64,000 bases of DNA from JAHEEL01 sp963785245 (GTDB lineage: Bacteria > Actinomycetota > Acidimicrobiia > Spongiisociales > UBA5794), in NCBI GenBank assembly GCA_963785245.1, contig CAWAUO010000011.1:257165-321164 (forward strand), in the 5' to 3' direction. The notes beneath the pieces are model-generated. The model saw only the letters and a list, made by a program, of their open reading frames with translations. It had not been told where the DNA came from and did no database searches. The position numbers were made by a program, and so were the translations under genes. Shown one piece after another: positions 1-7,647 of this stretch (position 1 is the first letter of the stretch; the number at the start of each line of letters is the position of its first letter).

Positions 1-27
1 GTCACACCCCCTCGATACGGTGTCCCC

Positions 28-186
28 ATGATCGAGATGAACCCAACACCAGCCATGACGGATGCAGAGCTCGAAGCCTGGTTCGGCGCAGTCGGACTCA
101 CCGTGACCGTCGTCGAGCGGTGCCCGGTCGCAGCGTGCGGCTCGTGCTCCGGATCACACGCCGACCCGCTCGCCAGCGCGGCCTGA
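28..186 (+). CDS. Small cysteine-containing protein, unknown function
   Basis: This 52-residue reading frame opens with ATG and ends 27 bases before the convergent argH stop. It carries three closely spaced cysteines in the segment CPVAACGSC, which could bind a metal or form a disulfide. A second in-frame ATG lies four codons in, and a third at codon 10 (MTDAELEAWF). I do not recognise the family. There is no strong ribosome binding site, so it may be spurious or start at an internal ATG. No operon partner is visible because the window begins here. Confidence 0.45.
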   Translation: MIEMNPTPAMTDAELEAWFGAVGLTVTVVERCPVAACGSCSGSHADPLASAA

Positions 187-213
187 GCCGCCCGCTCCCG
201 GCAGCCCACGTCA

Positions 214-1566
214 TCACGGCAATTGAGCGCGCAACTCCGCGATCTGCTCGGCGACCGACGCGAAGGAGCCGCCACGCGGCGACCGACGAGCCTCTACCGA
301 GCCTCGCGGATCGAGCAGGACGAGGTCCTCGGCGACGAACCGCACGTGCGCAGCCGCCAACTCCTCCGCCGTGACCGAGTCGAACAATCGTCCCTCCGCC
401 TTCAGCCCCGCCACCAGACCGCCGACCGCGCTGTGTGCCTCGCGGAACGGAACCCCCCTGGCGACCAGGGCCTCAGCAAGGTCGAGCGCCACCACCCAGG
501 TTGACGGAGCGGGCGGATCGAACTCCGCCGCCGCAATCATCCCGGTGATCGCAGCCAGCGCCGTGGTCAGCACGTCGTCGGCATGGAAGACCGCTCTCTT
601 GTCCTCCTGCAGATCCCGGTTGTAGGACAGCGGAAGACCCTTCTGAAGGGCCAGGAGTCCGGCAAGGTCACCGATGACCGTCGCGGCCTTGCCGCGAGCG
701 AGTTCGGCGATGTCCGGATTCTTCTTGTGTGGCAGCGCAGATGAACCGGTGGTGTACGCGTCGTCGTACTCGGCCCAGCCGAACTCATCGGTCGACCACA
801 ACACGAGTTCCTCCGACAAGCGTGACAGGTGCACCATCGCCTGCGACACACAGAACACATACTCGGACGCGAAGTCCCGCGACGACACGGCATCAAGCGA
901 ATTGCCGAACGACGCCGAGAACCCGAGACGGTTCGCGACGAGGTCGGGTCGGAGCGGCAGCGCGCTGCCTGCTGCGGCGCCCGCCCCTAGCGGCGAGATG
1001 TCGATGCGACTCCGAGCCTCGACCAAACGTTCGGCGTCGCGCAGCAGCATCCAGGCGTAGGCGAGAAAGTGATGTGCCAGCGGGATCGCCTGCGCCTGCT
1101 GGAGATGGGTGTAGGAAGCAACGATCGTGTCCCCGGCCTGCTCGGCTCGGTCCACGAGCACCGCCACGAGATGTTGGATCTGTTCCACCCGGTGGTCGAC
1201 AGCGCGTCGGAGATAGAGCCGCAGGTCGAGAGCGATCTGGTCGTTCCGGGACCGCCCCGTGTGAAGGTGTCCGGCAGCGGGACCGATCATCTCACCAAGC
1301 CGGCGCTCGACCGCGGTGTGAACGTCTTCGTCGGTGGCCTCGAACTCGAACCGTCCGAGGTTCGCTTCCTCAAGGATGTGCTCAAGGCCCTCTTGGATCC
1401 GGACCACGACATCCGCAGGGAGCAACTCAACGTCACCGAGCATGGCGACGTGCGCCAGCGACCCGGTGACGTCGTCCACAAGAAGCCGCCGATCCGACGG
1501 ATCGATCGTGAATCGCCACAGCGTCTCATCGGGTCCAGAAGCGAAGCGTCCGCTCCAGAGAGTCAC
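214..1566 (-). CDS. argH: Argininosuccinate lyase
   Basis: ArgH cleaves argininosuccinate to arginine and fumarate, the last step of arginine synthesis, in the cytoplasm. The 450-residue product has the normal family length and the fumarase/aspartase-superfamily signature GSSALPHKKNPD, with HTGRSRNDQ near residue 105. The start is GTG and overlaps the argG stop by four bases (GTGA), which suggests translational coupling. It is the last gene of the leftward argCJBRGH operon. Identification is secure. Confidence 0.97.
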   Translation of the reverse strand: MTLWSGRFASGPDETLWRFTIDPSDRRLLVDDVTGSLAHVAMLGDVELLPADVVVRIQEGLEHILEEANLGRFEFEATDEDVHTAVERRLGEMIGPAAGHLHTGRSRNDQIALDLRLYLRRAVDHRVEQIQHLVAVLVDRAEQAGDTIVASYTHLQQAQAIPLAHHFLAYAWMLLRDAERLVEARSRIDISPLGAGAAAGSALPLRPDLVANRLGFSASFGNSLDAVSSRDFASEYVFCVSQAMVHLSRLSEELVLWSTDEFGWAEYDDAYTTGSSALPHKKNPDIAELARGKAATVIGDLAGLLALQKGLPLSYNRDLQEDKRAVFHADDVLTTALAAITGMIAAAEFDPPAPSTWVVALDLAEALVARGVPFREAHSAVGGLVAGLKAEGRLFDSVTAEELAAAHVRFVAEDLVLLDPRGSVEARRSPRGGSFASVAEQIAELRAQLP

Positions 1567-2780
1567 TCGCCTTCTCCCATTCGCTTCTCGGCGAAGGTTC
1601 GCAGGCGCAGGCTCTGGAGGTGGATGAAGCCATCGGCGTCGGCCTGGTTGTAGACATCGTCGGCCTCAAACGTGACCGTCGCCTCGTCGTAGAGATCGTG
1701 GCTGGCGGAACGACGACCCTCGACGACGACCTGGCCTTTGTAGAGCCGCAGTCTGGCCTCTCCGTTGACCCGGGTCTGGACGTCGTCCATGAACGCCTGC
1801 AGCGCCTCGCGCTCCGGCGAGTACCAGAAGCCGTTGTAGACCATCTCCGCGTAGCGGTTCGACAACTCGTCGCGGAGGTGGGCGACCTCACGGTCGAGCG
1901 TCAGGGACTCGACGGCGCGGTGTGCGTGGTAGAGGATCGTTCCGCCCGGTGTCTCGTAGACGCCGCGGCTCTTCATGCCGACAAACCGGTTCTCGACAAT
2001 GTCGACGCGGCCGACACCGTGACGACCGCCGATCTCGTTGAGCAGGGTCAGCAACGGAACCGGTCCCAACTCGACACCGTCGACCGAGACCGGCGTGCCG
2101 GCCCGGAACCCGATTGTGACGACCTGGGGTTCGTCCGGGGCGTCCTCCGGGTCGACCGTCATGCGGAACATCCCGGGCGGCGGTTCCACCCATGGGTCCT
2201 CGAGCACGCCACCCTCATACGAGATGTGGAGAAGGTTGGCATCCATCGAGTAGGGCATCTTGGGTGTCGTCGGAATCGGGATGTTGAACCGCTCTGCGTA
2301 GGCGACGAGATCGGCGCGGCCCTTCATGTCCCACTCGCGCCACGGTGCGACGACCTTGATGTCGGGCTTCAGCGCATACGCCGAAAGCTCGAAACGAACC
2401 TGATCGTTCCCCTTGCCGGTCGCCCCGTGAGCAATGGCATCGGCGCCGGTCTCTTCTGCGACCCGAACGAGCCCCTTCGAGATCACCGGCCGAGCAAGCG
2501 ACGTGCCCATGAGGTAGTAGCCCTCGTAGAGGGCGCTCGACCGCACAGCCGGGAACACGAAATCCTCAACGAACTCGTGGGTGAGGTCCTCGGTGATGGC
2601 CTCGACAGCGCCAGTGGCGCGAGCCTTCGCGTGGGCCTCTTCCGCCTCTTCGCCTTGACCGACATCCGCCGTGTAGGTCACGACCTCGGCGCCGTACTCC
2701 TCGATGATCCACCGCAGGATGATCGACGTGTCGAGTCCGCCGCTGTAGGCCAGGACGACCTTGTTGATACCTCGCTTCAC
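1563..2780 (-). CDS. argG: Argininosuccinate synthase
   Basis: ArgG joins citrulline and aspartate using ATP to give argininosuccinate. The 405-residue product has the N-terminal ATP-pyrophosphatase P-loop SGGLDTS at residues 14-20, and its length is typical. It starts with GTG one base after the argR stop and overlaps argH by four bases, so the three are almost certainly on one transcript. It depends on citrulline from ArgF, which is not encoded in this operon. Confidence 0.97.
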   Translation of the reverse strand: MKRGINKVVLAYSGGLDTSIILRWIIEEYGAEVVTYTADVGQGEEAEEAHAKARATGAVEAITEDLTHEFVEDFVFPAVRSSALYEGYYLMGTSLARPVISKGLVRVAEETGADAIAHGATGKGNDQVRFELSAYALKPDIKVVAPWREWDMKGRADLVAYAERFNIPIPTTPKMPYSMDANLLHISYEGGVLEDPWVEPPPGMFRMTVDPEDAPDEPQVVTIGFRAGTPVSVDGVELGPVPLLTLLNEIGGRHGVGRVDIVENRFVGMKSRGVYETPGGTILYHAHRAVESLTLDREVAHLRDELSNRYAEMVYNGFWYSPEREALQAFMDDVQTRVNGEARLRLYKGQVVVEGRRSASHDLYDEATVTFEADDVYNQADADGFIHLQSLRLRTFAEKRMGEGE

Positions 2781-2781
2781 G

Positions 2782-3231
2782 TCATTCTCCTTCGATGATT
2801 GCCGCGACCACCGCGGCGTCAGTTGCTTGATCTACTGCGAGGAAGAGCGTGTCGTCGCCGGCGACCGTCCCGAGCACGCCGCTGAGTCCGGCCATGTCGA
2901 TCTTGCTGGCCAGCAGGTTCGCCGCACCTGGGGGAACGCGCACCACGACCAGCGGTCCGGTGACGGTGACGGACTCAACAAACTCGTCGGTCGCCGCTGC
3001 GAGCGCCGCCCTGGCACGTCGCATCTCAGCAGGATCCTTGATGCGATACCGGGAAATATCACCCTCGCGAACCTTCATCGCCCCGATCGCCTCCAGGTCG
3101 CGCGAGATTGTGGCCTGCGTGACCGCATGACCGGCATGGGTGAGCAGCCTCCTCAGCTGCGCTTGGCTCTCGATCGTCTCGGTCGTGACCAAACGCGTGA
3201 CCAGCCGCCTCCTAGCTTCCGTGGCGCTCAC
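2782..3231 (-). CDS. argR: Arginine repressor ArgR
   Basis: ArgR is the arginine-responsive hexameric repressor that binds ARG boxes. The 149-residue product has an N-terminal winged helix with the recognition segment VTQATISRDL, then a C-terminal oligomerisation/arginine-binding domain with GTVAGDDTLF near residue 120. I chose the GTG at 3231 because it forms the four-base GTGA overlap with argB seen throughout the operon; a longer frame would run far into argB. Its place inside the operon implies autoregulation through the operator upstream of argC. Confidence 0.95.
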   Translation of the reverse strand: MSATEARRRLVTRLVTTETIESQAQLRRLLTHAGHAVTQATISRDLEAIGAMKVREGDISRYRIKDPAEMRRARAALAAATDEFVESVTVTGPLVVVRVPPGAANLLASKIDMAGLSGVLGTVAGDDTLFLAVDQATDAAVVAAIIEGE

Positions 3232-4133
3232 AGGATCGGCTCCTTCGTGATCATTGTTCCGATTCCCTCGGGCGTGAAGACTTCGAGGAGTACCGAATGC
3301 TGGATTCGGCCGTCGAGGATGTGCACACGCTCGACACCGGCCTCGATGGCGTCGACGCACGACTCGAGCTTCGGGAGCATCCCGGCCGTAACCGTCCCGC
3401 CTGCGAGGATATCCTTGATGCCGTCCTCGGTGACCCGTTGGATCAGTGAGTCTTCTTCGCCGAGGACCCAGTACAGCCCTTCCACATCCGTGAGGTACAC
3501 CAGCTTCTTCGCGCCGAGAGCGGAAGCCAGAGCACCGGCTGCCGTGTCAGCGTTCACGTTGTAGACCTCACCATCCTCGCCGCGGGCGATCGGAGCGACC
3601 ACGGGTACATAGCCCTGGTCCTGCAGGCTGGCGACGAGACCCGGATTCACCTCGGTGATGTCGCCGACGAATCCCAGACGCTCGTCTCTCGGTCGGGCCA
3701 CGAACAGGTTCCCGTCCAGACCGTTGATCCCGGTCGCAAGGGCACCGTGAGCGTTGACGAGGCGAACGATGTCGGGGTTGATCTCACCTGCGAGCGTTGC
3801 CTGAACGACGCGCATCGTCTCGGCGTCGGTCACCCGAAGGCCTTCGAGCCATTGGGGTTCCACGCCGCGCTGATGCATGGCCTCGCTGATCCTCGGTCCC
3901 CCGCCGTGGACGATCACGACCTTGATGCCGACGTAGTGGAGCATGGCGACATCATCGGCGAAGGTACTTCGGAGACTCTCGTCCACCATCGCCGATCCGC
4001 CGTATTTGATCACGACGGTCCGTCCCCGGTGAGCCTTGATGAACGGCATGGACTCAGAGAAGATGCGCGCCTTGCCCATCGTGCTGGCGATCCGCGGCTT
4101 CCCGTGGGTGGGTGGTGTGTGTCCGGTACTCAT
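3228..4133 (-). CDS. argB: Acetylglutamate kinase
   Basis: ArgB phosphorylates N-acetylglutamate, the second committed step of the acetylated arginine pathway. The 301-residue protein has the amino-acid-kinase motifs VVIKYGGSAM near residue 40 and VIVHGGGP near residue 75. An N-terminal extension of about 20 residues before MGKARIF may reflect a start slightly too far upstream, although the ATG at 4133 gives a clean ATGA overlap with argJ. ArgB is usually the arginine feedback point in organisms that use ArgJ. Confidence 0.96.
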   Translation of the reverse strand: MSTGHTPPTHGKPRIASTMGKARIFSESMPFIKAHRGRTVVIKYGGSAMVDESLRSTFADDVAMLHYVGIKVVIVHGGGPRISEAMHQRGVEPQWLEGLRVTDAETMRVVQATLAGEINPDIVRLVNAHGALATGINGLDGNLFVARPRDERLGFVGDITEVNPGLVASLQDQGYVPVVAPIARGEDGEVYNVNADTAAGALASALGAKKLVYLTDVEGLYWVLGEEDSLIQRVTEDGIKDILAGGTVTAGMLPKLESCVDAIEAGVERVHILDGRIQHSVLLEVFTPEGIGTMITKEPIL

Positions 4134-5290
4134 GACCGCTCCCCGTTGAACATCACATACTCAGGGGTCAGGTCGGTGGTGAAGACCCTGGCGATCCCTG
4201 GACCGCCTCCTACGCACAACGTCACACCGAAGTCTCCCTCCATCGCCTCGCTCACGGCGTCTTCGTCGAAAGGAACCCCGGCTCCGTTTCGAACAACGGT
4301 CGTTCCAGCGAAGGCGATCGTGAGCCCGTCGAACTCGACCTCATCGTCGACTTCGCCAAGCGCCGCCACGATTCGCCCCCAGTTCGGGTCGGCTCCGTAG
4401 AACGACGACCGGACGAGGACTGAGTCGGCGACCTTCCGGCCAATGTTGCGTGCGGCAGCGTCGTCGGCGGCGCCGGTCACGGCCATCGTGACGACCCGGG
4501 TTGCCCCCTCGGCGTCGGCGGCAATGTGTCGGGCGAGGTCGACAGCGGCACCGGTGAGGGCGGCGGCGAGCGCCTCCGGCTCCGGGGTGACTCCCGAAGC
4601 GCCGGACGCCATGGCGATCACGGTGTCGTTGGTCGATGGGCATCCATCAACGTTCAAGGCGTGAAACGAGTGGTCGACGGCGACTCTGAGCGCCTGGTCG
4701 AGCACCGGGGCGGATACCGCTGCATCGGTCGTGAGCAGCACGAGCATCGTCGCCATGTCGGGCCGGATCATGCCGGCCCCTTTGGCCATCCCGCCGACCA
4801 TGAACCCCCCGGCGTCGATAGCAACCTCTTTCGGTTCCGAGTCGGTGGTCATGATCGCCCGGGCGGCTGCATGGGCGTTTGGTTCGCGGTCGCCGAGTGC
4901 AGCGATGGCATCGACGACTCCACCAGTGATCGCCTCTGGGGCGAGATGGGTACCGATCGTCCCGGTCGAACAGACCAGGACATCCTCGGGAGAGCACGAG
5001 AGCAGTTCCGCGGTTCGGTTCGCCGTCAGTTCCGCCACGGCCTTGCCGCGCTTGCCGGTCGCGGCGTTGGCACAGCCGGAGTTCAGGACCACGGCCTGCG
5101 CGGTCGGAGCGGAAGCGAGATGGTTCCTGGAGAGACGGACCGGCGCGGCGGCGGCCATGTTGGTGGTGAAGACGGCCGCGGTCGGAACCGGCCTGTCGGT
5201 CGCTACGACGGCGACGTCGAGAATCCCATCCGCCTTGATCCCCGCCGACACACCGGCGGCTCTGAACCCTTTGGGGGCAAGAACGCTCAC
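4130..5290 (-). CDS. argJ: Bifunctional ornithine acetyltransferase / N-acetylglutamate synthase
   Basis: ArgJ recycles the acetyl group from N-acetylornithine to glutamate and may also acetylate glutamate with acetyl-CoA. The precursor cleaves itself before the threonine of the ATML motif, which is visible as RPDMATMLVLLTTD. The start is taken at GTG 5290 because it gives the operon's GTGA overlap with argC and a typical N-terminus (MSVLAPKGFRAAG, 386 residues). ATG 5299, three codons upstream, is the alternative. Whether the enzyme is mono- or bifunctional cannot be told from sequence. Confidence 0.95.
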   Translation of the reverse strand: MSVLAPKGFRAAGVSAGIKADGILDVAVVATDRPVPTAAVFTTNMAAAAPVRLSRNHLASAPTAQAVVLNSGCANAATGKRGKAVAELTANRTAELLSCSPEDVLVCSTGTIGTHLAPEAITGGVVDAIAALGDREPNAHAAARAIMTTDSEPKEVAIDAGGFMVGGMAKGAGMIRPDMATMLVLLTTDAAVSAPVLDQALRVAVDHSFHALNVDGCPSTNDTVIAMASGASGVTPEPEALAAALTGAAVDLARHIAADAEGATRVVTMAVTGAADDAAARNIGRKVADSVLVRSSFYGADPNWGRIVAALGEVDDEVEFDGLTIAFAGTTVVRNGAGVPFDEDAVSEAMEGDFGVTLCVGGGPGIARVFTTDLTPEYVMFNGERS

Positions 5291-6318
5291 GGCATCCATC
5301 CTTCCATCGGCAGGCCGACCGTCTCGTCGAAGCCGAGCATCAGGTTGGCGACCTGCACGGCTTGGCCGGCGGCCCCCTTGACGAGGTTGTCGATGGCCGA
5401 GATGAGGACGACGGTTCCGGTCCGGTCGTCGAGGTGCGCCGAGATCAGTGCCCGATTGGAACCGGTGACCCACTTCGTTTCTGGCGAGCCTTCGACCAGC
5501 GACACGAACGGTTCGTCCCGGTAGGCCGCTTCGAGCGCGCCGACGATGTCGTTGAGCGACGTGCCTGCGGTGCCCCGTGCGTACACCGTGCTCAGGATCC
5601 CGCGCTGCATCGGGACGAGGTGCGGGGTGAAGATGACTTGCGTGGCAGCGCCGGTGACCAGATCGAGGGCCCGTTCGATCTCCGGCCGATGCCGGTGCGT
5701 CAGCACCCTGTATGCCTTGACCGACTCATCAACGGCGCCGAAGTGGAGATCCGGGTGAACACCTCTCCCGGCACCCGAGACACCGGACATGGAGTCAACG
5801 ATGATTCCCGTCGGTTCAACGAGGCTGGCTTCGAGCACGGGTGCTAGGGGAAGGATCGCCGAGGTCGGATAGCAGCCGGCCATGGCGACACGGTCGGTGG
5901 CCGCGATGGCGTCCCGGTTCATCTCCGGAAGCCCGTAGACCCACTGACCCAGCTGCTCCGGGTAGGGATGCTCGACGTCATACGCGGACAGGTACCGGTC
6001 GGGGGTATCGAGGCGGAAGTCGCTGCCGATGTCGACGACCGCTATCCCTCGATCGAGGAGGGTCAGAGCCGGCTCAGCGGACGCTCCGTGGGGCAAGGCG
6101 AGGAACGCCAGGTCGACCTGCGGCGCCGCCGTAGCATCGTTCGGTTCGAGCATACGGTCGCCACCGCGGAGATGCGGATGAACCGCTCCGAGGGTCTTAC
6201 CGGCAGCAGAGTGCGCTCCGAGATAGGCGATCTCGAGGTCAGGATGGCCGTCGATCAAGCGAATCAGTTCGCCACCGGCGTACCCGGACGAACCGAAGAT
6301 GGCAATGGAACGAGACAT
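5287..6318 (-). CDS. argC: N-acetyl-gamma-glutamyl-phosphate reductase
   Basis: ArgC is the NADPH-dependent reductase that makes N-acetylglutamate semialdehyde. The 343-residue product begins MSRSIAIFGSSGYAGGEL, with the Rossmann GSSGYAG loop. The active-site cysteine lies in MAGCYPTSA near residue 150. I prefer ATG 6318 over an in-frame ATG at 6360, because the latter would place the start inside the operator palindrome and add 14 atypical residues. It is the first gene of the operon. Confidence 0.96.
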   Translation of the reverse strand: MSRSIAIFGSSGYAGGELIRLIDGHPDLEIAYLGAHSAAGKTLGAVHPHLRGGDRMLEPNDATAAPQVDLAFLALPHGASAEPALTLLDRGIAVVDIGSDFRLDTPDRYLSAYDVEHPYPEQLGQWVYGLPEMNRDAIAATDRVAMAGCYPTSAILPLAPVLEASLVEPTGIIVDSMSGVSGAGRGVHPDLHFGAVDESVKAYRVLTHRHRPEIERALDLVTGAATQVIFTPHLVPMQRGILSTVYARGTAGTSLNDIVGALEAAYRDEPFVSLVEGSPETKWVTGSNRALISAHLDDRTGTVVLISAIDNLVKGAAGQAVQVANLMLGFDETVGLPMEGWMP

Positions 6319-6342
6319 AGAAGAGGCCCTCAAGCGAGCAGC

Positions 6343-6377
6343 GAATATACGCATATTCACGCGCTAATGCAATATTG
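6343..6377 (-). promoter_or_regulatory. Tandem ARG-box-like operator upstream of argC
   Basis: Two palindromes lie 25-60 bases upstream of argC. Positions 6343-6358 read GAATAT-ACGC-ATATTC, a perfect inverted repeat matching the GAAT....ATTC pattern of ARG boxes. Positions 6370-6377 read CAATATTG inside a second weaker box. Their centres are 23 bp apart, close to two helical turns, as in paired ARG boxes bound by hexameric ArgR. The AT-rich patch stands out in GC-rich surroundings. ArgR binding is inferred. Confidence 0.75.
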
Positions 6378-6450
6378 TGATGGGGGAGGTTTGTCGAATC
6401 GATCACCGATCCGCGAACCTGGGCCATGACCGAACCACCGACGGAGCCGC

Positions 6451-6600
6451 ATGCCTTCGATCAATCCAATTCTTGCCCATCAGTATGGATGGGACGAAGC
6501 CCTGCTCTTCGTCGTACCGATTGTGATCGCGGTGATCGTCGTCCGGAGACTCGACAAGAAGTCAAAAAGCAAAGACGGCGATCCGCCGGAGAATGACTGA
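6451..6600 (+). CDS. Small single-pass membrane protein
   Basis: This 49-residue protein has one strongly hydrophobic segment (ALLFVVPIVIAVIVV, residues 17-31) followed by a basic, then acidic tail (RRLDKKSKSKDGDPPEND). The positive charges after the helix suggest a cytoplasmic C-terminus. ACGGAG five bases before the ATG is a reasonable ribosome binding site. The function is unknown. It reads divergently from argC, so the ARG-box region may also carry its promoter. Confidence 0.6.
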   Translation: MPSINPILAHQYGWDEALLFVVPIVIAVIVVRRLDKKSKSKDGDPPEND

Positions 6601-6642
6601 TTGACGGCGACCAGGTCCTCTTGCCACGCCGCTTCCCCGTCC

Positions 6643-6690
6643 CCACTCAGCCACTCAGCTACTCGGCTACTCGGCTAATCCGCTACTCCA
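6643..6690. repeat. Six-copy degenerate 8-bp tandem repeat
   Basis: Six units of consensus CYACTCRG follow one another: CCACTCAG twice, CTACTCGG twice, then CTAATCCG and CTACTCCA. The array sits in the 150-bp gap before the DUF6325 gene. Unit-to-unit drift occurs in pairs, suggesting slippage. No function is evident. Confidence 0.8.
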
Positions 6691-6750
6691 CGCTTGTGCA
6701 GAATCCCAACGTCGACAAGACTCCGAACATCCATCAACAAGGAGGACGGA

Positions 6751-7188
6751 GTGGCACTTGCGCCGATCGAACTGTTGGTCATCGGTTTCCCCGGCAACCA
6801 ATTCACAGGCGGCATCCTGCCTGAACTCGAGGCACTCGTAGAGAACGGCATCATCACCGTTGTCGACGCCCTTCTGATCGTGAAAGAGGAAGACGGCACC
6901 GTCGACTACCTCGAACTCGACCAGATCGACGCCGGCGAAGACATCGCAGCGCTTGGGCGATTGCTCACCGATGCGAACGGACTGCTCTCCGACGAGGACG
7001 TCGAAGAGTTCGCCGCTGCGCTCGAGCCTGGCTCATCCGCGGCAGCGCTGGTCTTCGAACACACCTGGTTCACGCCACTGCGCAACGAGCTCCTCGACTC
7101 GGGAGGATTGCTGCTCGCCAACGTGCGCATCCCCGGCCTCGTGGTCGACGAGGTGCTCGCCGCCGTTGCCGAACTCGAAGACGAATAG
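6751..7188 (+). CDS. DUF6325 family protein
   Basis: The 145-residue product resembles the actinobacterial DUF6325 family: an N-terminal PIELLVIGFPGNQFTG, an acidic middle, a GLLSDEDVEEFAAALEPGSSA segment and IPGLVVDEVLAAVAEL near the end. GTG 6751 is chosen because AAGGAGG lies five bases before it. A SHOCT-domain gene follows after 11 bases; these two types commonly sit together in actinobacteria, implying a joint role, possibly at the membrane. Function is unknown. Confidence 0.8.
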   Translation: MALAPIELLVIGFPGNQFTGGILPELEALVENGIITVVDALLIVKEEDGTVDYLELDQIDAGEDIAALGRLLTDANGLLSDEDVEEFAAALEPGSSAAALVFEHTWFTPLRNELLDSGGLLLANVRIPGLVVDEVLAAVAELEDE

Positions 7189-7199
7189 GAGAAACGAGA

Positions 7200-7547
7200 A
7201 TGCCCAGAAGAAGAGGACGTCCCGGAATCGCCGGAACGATGGCCCGCACGGCGGTCGTCGCCGGAACCGCAACCGCTGTCAGTGGCGGAATGCAGCGGCG
7301 TCGATCCGCCAAAGACCAGGCCGCGTACGATCAGAACGCCGCCAACCAGGCCGCCTACGAGTCGCAGGATCAACTCGCCGACATGCAGGCGCAGATGAAC
7401 GCCATGCAGGCCCAGCAAGCGCCAGCCGCGCCGGCCGCGGGCGGCGACGACACCATGGCCCAACTCAAGCAACTCGCCGACATGAAGACCTCCGGTCTCC
7501 TGACCGATGAGGAGTTCGCTGCGGCGAAGGCCAAACTGCTCGGCTGA
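7200..7547 (+). CDS. SHOCT-domain protein
   Basis: This 115-residue product has a basic N-terminus, a short Ala/Thr/Val-rich hydrophobic stretch (residues 11-29), a Gln/Ala-rich low-complexity middle, and a C-terminal SHOCT motif (QLKQLADMKTSGLLTDEEF then AAAKAKLLG). SHOCT domains are short helical modules thought to mediate oligomerisation or attachment. It starts 11 bases after the DUF6325 gene with GGAGAAACGAGA before the ATG, so the pair is one operon. Confidence 0.82.
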   Translation: MPRRRGRPGIAGTMARTAVVAGTATAVSGGMQRRRSAKDQAAYDQNAANQAAYESQDQLADMQAQMNAMQAQQAPAAPAAGGDDTMAQLKQLADMKTSGLLTDEEFAAAKAKLLG

Positions 7548-7560
7548 TCGCACGAACGTC

Positions 7561-7617
7561 ACCGCCAGGGCCGGAAGACCAGGAGCAGACGCTCCGCCGT
7601 CTTCCGGCCCTGGCGGT
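7561..7617 (+). terminator. Perfect 19-bp inverted repeat between SHOCT and VKOR genes
   Basis: Arm 7561-7579 (ACCGCCAGGGCCGGAAGAC) pairs perfectly with 7599-7617. The 19-base loop holds a second 5-bp hairpin (GGAGC-AGAC-GCTCC). There is no clear U-run. It most likely ends or attenuates the DUF6325-SHOCT transcript, and it lies 31 bases before the VKOR-fusion start. Confidence 0.7.
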
Positions 7618-7647
7618 AAATCGAAAGCAACGGCAGGCTATGCCGAC

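Noticed and set aside
1620..2798. Long plus-strand frame opposite argG (392 residues)
   Set aside because: It is the antisense reading of a secure housekeeping gene in GC-rich DNA, with no ribosome binding site or recognisable domain.
3231..3360. A 192-residue ArgR starting inside argB
   Set aside because: The extra 43 residues are arginine-rich antisense-type sequence; GTG 3231 gives the operon's standard overlap and normal ArgR length.
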